From NCBI GenBank assembly GCA_947474445.1, contig CANJJY010000190.1, positions 1 through 8,336 of the forward strand: a stretch of DNA of 8,336 nt. Reading direction: 5' to 3'. Numbering within the stretch: position 1 is the stretch's first letter; each line of letters opens with the position of its first letter. Shown here piece after piece: positions 6,344-8,336 of the stretch. The position numbers and the translations under genes are program-made. A model generated the notes under the pieces. That model saw only the letters and a program-made list of their open reading frames with translations. It searched no databases and was not told where the DNA came from. This stretch comes from Oligoflexaceae bacterium. GTDB taxonomy: Bacteria > Bdellovibrionota_B > Oligoflexia > Oligoflexales > Oligoflexaceae.

Positions 6344-6622
6344 TCAGTCGTTATCAACTGCCTCAGGACGACGAGTCGACTTCTTGAGTTCGGCCATCAA
6401 CAGATTGATTTTTTCCAAACTCGCTTTAATCCGTCGCATTCTCTCGCCAAAGTCGCCGCCTTCGGGACGCCGCGCGTGGGGGCTATCCTTGACTTTGCCA
6501 TCCATGTGACTGACGTGGAGCGGCGTGCGCCCTCGAGCCAGTTCTTCATCGAGTTGTTTGGTTTTTTTAAACGTTGTTAAATCGACAACGTTTGAGGCAG
6601 CCTCAGATTCTTTCTTCTTCAT
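6344..6622 (-). CDS. Small charged orphan protein A (92 aa)
   Basis: I do not recognise a family. The product is 92 residues, cytoplasmic, with no signal peptide or membrane segment. It starts MKKKESEAASNVVDL, has a polar glycine-, histidine- and proline-containing middle (residues about 30-58), and ends in a likely amphipathic basic helix from about 59 to 83 (FGERMRRIKASLEKINLLM and on), suited to binding a protein partner or nucleic acid. The start at 6622 is supported by GGAG 7 bases upstream; a TTG at 6643 in the same frame is less likely. The ATG follows one base after the stop of a short leader frame (6624-6677), so translation may be coupled. It shares a VVxL motif near the N-terminus and a Lys/Glu-rich character with its upstream neighbour on the same strand. 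Coding is inferred from the Shine-Dalgarno and plausible composition. Confidence 0.6.
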   Translation of the reverse strand: MKKKESEAASNVVDLTTFKKTKQLDEELARGRTPLHVSHMDGKVKDSPHARRPEGGDFGERMRRIKASLEKINLLMAELKKSTRRPEAVDND

Positions 6623-6623
6623 T

Positions 6624-6677
6624 TCAGAACTCCACAACAGCAACAGCGTAAAACAGCAACAGCAACAGCAACGGCAT
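6624..6677 (-). CDS. Possible 17-residue leucine-rich leader peptide
   Basis: On the - strand an ATG at 6677 opens a frame reading MPLLLLLLFYAVAVVEF and stopping with TGA at 6626-6624. One base later comes the ATG of small protein A (TGA-A-ATG). The six leucines come from alternating TTG and CTG codons of the GTTGCT hexamer repeat. The peptide is hydrophobic, like a short membrane segment. No convincing Shine-Dalgarno precedes it. It may be a coupling or attenuation leader, or simply an open frame produced by the repeat. Confidence 0.3.
   Translation of the reverse strand: MPLLLLLLFYAVAVVEF
6630..6633 (-). promoter_or_regulatory. Ribosome binding site for small protein A
   Basis: GGAG on the - strand lies 7 bases before the ATG at 6622. 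It sits within the last codons (GTG GAG TTC TGA) of the leader frame, so ribosomes finishing that frame would cross it. Confidence 0.55.
6636..6675. repeat. Hexanucleotide tandem repeat (AACAGC on +, GCTGTT on -)
   Basis: Two exact copies of AACAGC at 6636-6647, then GTAA, then three exact copies at 6652-6669 and a fourth as AACGGC at 6670-6675. It lies directly upstream of small protein A. Because the unit is 6 bases, gain or loss of copies would keep any reading frame, changing only the length of the Leu run or the spacing. Confidence 0.85.
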
Positions 6678-6699
6678 ATGAACAGAATACAAGGTCTGG

Positions 6700-6718
6700 A
6701 GGCCTACTCTTTAGGCCT
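6700..6718. repeat. AGGCCT inverted repeat between the two small genes
   Basis: AGGCCT at 6700-6705 and again at 6713-6718 around ACTCTTT can form a 6-bp hairpin; as each arm is itself a palindrome, it is also a direct repeat. TTT follows on the + strand only, so it is a poor terminator for the - strand gene upstream. It may separate or process a shared message. Confidence 0.5.
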
Positions 6719-6755
6719 TTGACTATGTGATGAGCCAGTGATCAAATGTTTGACA

Positions 6756-6980
6756 TTAGTGCTTGAGGCGATAAGAGCGGATCACACCTTTGTTGGCCTT
6801 CTCTCTTTCTTTCTTCAAACGCGATGCATTTTCAGCATTCCGCTTCATAACATCGGACCAGCCAAAATCTGGAGCAAGTTCAGCGTCTTCGCCGCTGTTT
6901 TCCTCTTCAGACTTCTTCTTAGCATTGTTCCGATCAGCTAGAGATACAACCTTAGGTTCGCGCTCGTTTCCGGTGTGCAT
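6756..6980 (-). CDS. Small charged orphan protein B (74 aa)
   Basis: I do not recognise a family. The 74-residue product is soluble and very rich in Lys, Glu, Arg and Asn. It begins MHTGNEREPKVVSLADRNN, followed by a KKKSEEE stretch, an acidic patch (GEDAEL) and a tryptophan-containing segment (PDFGWSDVMKRN). It closes with a basic helix (ASRLKKEREKANKGV) ending in SYRLKH. There is no signal peptide or membrane segment. The start is well supported by a perfect AGGAGG 8 bases upstream. The next gene on this strand is small protein A, 133 bases downstream, and the two could share a transcript. The pattern of an N-terminal VVxL motif followed by charged residues is common to both. Its role is unknown; binding to RNA, DNA or a protein partner would fit the composition, but this is inference. 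Confidence 0.65.
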   Translation of the reverse strand: MHTGNEREPKVVSLADRNNAKKKSEEENSGEDAELAPDFGWSDVMKRNAENASRLKKEREKANKGVIRSYRLKH

Positions 6981-6988
6981 GAAAACAA

Positions 6989-6994
6989 CCTCCT
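6989..6994 (-). promoter_or_regulatory. Strong ribosome binding site for small protein B
   Basis: AGGAGG on the - strand ends 8 bases before the ATG at 6980. It is the best Shine-Dalgarno in the window next to a start codon and is the main reason for calling this small gene. Confidence 0.7.
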
Positions 6995-7182
6995 GACAGA
7001 CAACAGATTCAACATCAGCCGGGGAAACAGTGGCCCCTTAGTCAGTAGTCAAGCAATCCCCGTGCCATGTATGCCTTACTTTTCGTAAAAATTTTCGGCT
7101 GTAGAATCGGGCTATTTCTTACGCGAGATAGATATGCTGTCTTTACAAAGCGTTGGACCTAACGACACAGACCCTTAGGTGT

Positions 7183-7194
7183 AAAAACGTTTTT
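7183..7194. repeat. 12-bp palindrome AAAAACGTTTTT
   Basis: Perfect, uninterrupted palindrome in the divergent intergenic region, about 180 bases before the kinase-like gene. With no loop it is more likely a DNA site for a dimer, or chance in AT-rich DNA, than an RNA hairpin. Confidence 0.35.
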
Positions 7195-7358
7195 CAGCTC
7201 CCGCGTCCTAAAAGTGCCCCTCCCCCGAGTCTCTTGCAAGTCCTGGGACCCTGAGTGTGAGATACTCATGAACATGATTAAACAAAAATCCTGAACGTGT
7301 AAAGCGAGGCCAATAGTTAGCTCTACACTTTGTCTCCAGCGAGACAGATTGCTTGTGA

Positions 7359-7368
7359 GGGAGGGGAG
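7359..7368 (+). promoter_or_regulatory. Ribosome binding site deciding the start of the kinase-like gene
   Basis: GGGAGGGGAG ends 6 bases before the ATG at 7375. The in-frame TTG at 7330 has no such site, so the 188-residue product is preferred. Confidence 0.65.
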
Positions 7369-7374
7369 CCGATT

Positions 7375-7941
7375 ATGAGAAAATCAGAGCAGGATCGGGA
7401 GCTTATTGAAAAAAGGCAGAGTATTTGTCGTGACTTTTACCGGAGTTTCGACCGGGCTCAGGTCGATACGCAGCTCGGCCGTTTGCCGAAAGGGGGGATA
7501 GAACTTGGGGAAGGACGCCACTTTCGAAGTTTTCGACTGTCCAGTAATTCCTCTATCGACCTAGCGATTAACATAGCTAAACCTGCCTTCGGTCAGGGGG
7601 ACCCCAGTTTCCGGCGCGAATGGCAGCAGCGGATGCGGCTCGTCCAGACCCTCACCCACCCCCTCCTGCCTCCATTCGAGCTCGTGGGGGATACCGACCT
7701 ATTAGCTTATGTTCTCCCCTATTGTGAGGCCTCTCTGCCACCCGAGGACTGGGACGTCTACCAGGTACGGCCAGAACTTCGCACATTTGAAGAAACTTTA
7801 GCGCAGAAGGGACTAGTCTTGGATGATTACTGGCAACTGAGACTCTGCTGCCAGCATCCATTCGTCATCGATTTTTCAGAGTTGAAACGGACGGGAACCA
7901 CCACCTCACGCCTTGGCAATAACCTGCATGAGTTCCGGTAG
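7375..7941 (+). CDS. Orphan protein with faint protein-kinase-like features (188 aa)
   Basis: Not assigned to a family with confidence. Residues 1-40 are polar and helical. Then comes LGEGRHFRSFRL (44-55), like a glycine-rich loop, and LAINIAKP (63-70) with K69 at the place of the ATP-binding lysine. Next are a helix with E82, THPLLPPFELV (94-104), and a hinge-like LLAYVLPYCE (109-118). The C-terminal part has GLVLDDYWQLRL (146-157) and PFVIDFSEL (162-170), the latter resembling the metal-binding DFG region (D166). A true HxDxxxxN catalytic loop is missing and the chain is too short for a full kinase, so it may be an atypical kinase or pseudokinase; this is inference from motif order only. 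There is no signal peptide or membrane segment. Its last 36 bases overlap the end of hpt on the other strand, and no terminator separates them. Confidence 0.75.
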   Translation: MRKSEQDRELIEKRQSICRDFYRSFDRAQVDTQLGRLPKGGIELGEGRHFRSFRLSSNSSIDLAINIAKPAFGQGDPSFRREWQQRMRLVQTLTHPLLPPFELVGDTDLLAYVLPYCEASLPPEDWDVYQVRPELRTFEETLAQKGLVLDDYWQLRLCCQHPFVIDFSELKRTGTTTSRLGNNLHEFR

Positions 7942-8336
7942 ATTGCGGAAACGACCGTCATAGTCGAGGCCATAGCCAATGACAAACTCAGGCCCTATTT
8001 CAAAGCCGACGTAATCAATATCGATCTTAACCTGATGGGAAGAAGGCTTGGATAAGAGACAGCAGACCTTCAGACTCCGCGGTTCTCTGACTTGAAATGT
8101 CTTCAAAAGGTAGTCAATGGTTGTACCGGTGTCGATAATATCTTCAACGAGCAACACGTCCTTGCCTTGAATATCCGCCGACAGATCGTAATTAATACGC
8201 ACGTGACCCGTCGTCTGCATTCCCTCGTAACTCGATACGCCGATGAATTCGACGCGACAATCCAATTGGAGGTGGCGGACGAGATCGGCCAGAAAAATAA
8301 ACGAACCCTTAAGCACGCCAATCACGTAAAGAGTCC
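7906..8336 (-). CDS. hpt: Hypoxanthine phosphoribosyltransferase (N-terminus outside window)
   Basis: This purine salvage enzyme joins hypoxanthine (and often guanine) to PRPP, giving IMP or GMP in the cytoplasm. The frame is open to the right edge (TLYVIGVLKGSFIFLADLV), so the GTG at 8325 is an internal valine and the first few dozen residues are missing. Visible signatures are the SSY motif of the flexible loop (GVSSYEGMQTTG), the PRPP-binding loop LLVEDIIDTGTT, LLSKPSS, and the purine-binding end VGFEIGPEFVIGYGLDYDGRFRNLP. The IGPEF stretch differs a little from the common IPDEF, but the overall match is strong. The gene ends with TGA at 7908-7906, inside the convergent kinase-like gene. 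Such enzymes are usually about 170-190 residues, so roughly three quarters is present. Confidence 0.96.
   Translation of the reverse strand, partial: TLYVIGVLKGSFIFLADLVRHLQLDCRVEFIGVSSYEGMQTTGHVRINYDLSADIQGKDVLLVEDIIDTGTTIDYLLKTFQVREPRSLKVCCLLSKPSSHQVKIDIDYVGFEIGPEFVIGYGLDYDGRFRNLPELMQVIAKA

Larger units (their letters stand above)
6981..7374. other. Divergent intergenic region
   Basis: This lies between small protein B (leftward) and the kinase-like gene (rightward), and should hold both promoters. I find no convincing -35/-10 pair on either strand. It contains a GGGG/CCCC 4-bp stem at 7021-7037 in the likely leader of protein B, a perfect 12-bp palindrome AAAAACGTTTTT at 7183-7194, a C-rich run CCCCTCCCCC around 7217-7226, and a small TGAGT/ACTCA repeat at 7252-7268. 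No tRNA or recognisable structured RNA is seen. Confidence 0.5.

Noticed and set aside
6323..6580. An 85-residue + strand frame over small protein A
   Set aside because: It begins just after a strong terminator without a clear ribosome site. The - strand frame has GGAG at the right distance.
6636..6675. The hexamer repeat as a CRISPR array
   Set aside because: Units are 6 bases without spacers, far from the 23-47 base repeats and unique spacers of CRISPR, and no cas gene is present.
6525..6722. A + strand frame reading the hexamer repeat as a run of six glutamines
   Set aside because: It overlaps the better supported - strand small gene, has no good Shine-Dalgarno, and the poly-Gln is a simple by-product of the repeat.
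6738..6996. Two + strand frames opposite small protein B
   Set aside because: They are hydrophobic shadows of a charged - strand protein that has a perfect AGGAGG before its ATG.
7268..7294. An 8-codon frame starting at ATG 7268 in the leader of the kinase-like gene
   Set aside because: It has no Shine-Dalgarno of quality, and such short frames are common by chance in AT-rich intergenic DNA.
1..8336. Mobile element or defence island
   Set aside because: No transposase, integrase, toxin-antitoxin pair, tRNA attachment site or long terminal repeats were found, and most genes are regulatory or housekeeping.

Overview
The window looks like a stretch of an ordinary bacterial chromosome from a Gram-negative organism. 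Genes are densely packed, Shine-Dalgarno sites are clear, one gene carries a lipoprotein signal peptide, and there are no transposase, integrase, tRNA, rRNA or CRISPR signatures. The gene style (hybrid histidine kinase, lectin-like lipoprotein, small charged orphan proteins) would fit a Deltaproteobacteria- or Bdellovibrionota/Oligoflexia-like lineage. That placement is a guess from general impression, not from a marker gene.

Layout, left to right. (1) 1-1530, +: the 3' part of a hybrid sensor histidine kinase that runs off the left edge, with a degenerate receiver-like N-terminus, HisKA, HATPase and a C-terminal receiver. (2) 1664-4291, +: a complete type IA topoisomerase of the TopB (topoisomerase III) class, with a TTG start, a cysteine-rich C-terminal extension and a variant TOPRIM acidic motif. 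(3) 4391-5233, +: a lipoprotein with a coiled coil and a ricin-type beta-trefoil, followed by a terminator. (4) 5234-5570: a gene-free stretch rich in perfect inverted repeats. (5) 5571-6212, +: a NarL/LuxR-type response regulator whose receiver has lost two key residues. It ends at a strong intrinsic terminator. (6) 6344-6980, -: two small charged orphan proteins. The downstream one is preceded by a hexanucleotide repeat that reads as a short poly-leucine leader peptide ending one base before its ATG. (7) 6981-7374: a divergent intergenic region. (8) 7375-7941, +: an orphan protein with faint protein-kinase-like features. (9) 7906-8336, -: hpt (hypoxanthine phosphoribosyltransferase), cut by the right edge. 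It overlaps the preceding gene tail to tail by 36 bp.

The genes do not form one obvious pathway. The topoisomerase and Hpt are housekeeping functions. The kinase and the degenerate regulator are signalling parts without a visible dedicated partner. The parts most worth a second look are the inactive-looking receiver, the leader peptide made from a repeat in front of a small gene, the pair of small charged proteins, and the kinase-like orphan. I see no complete new defence or mobile system here.
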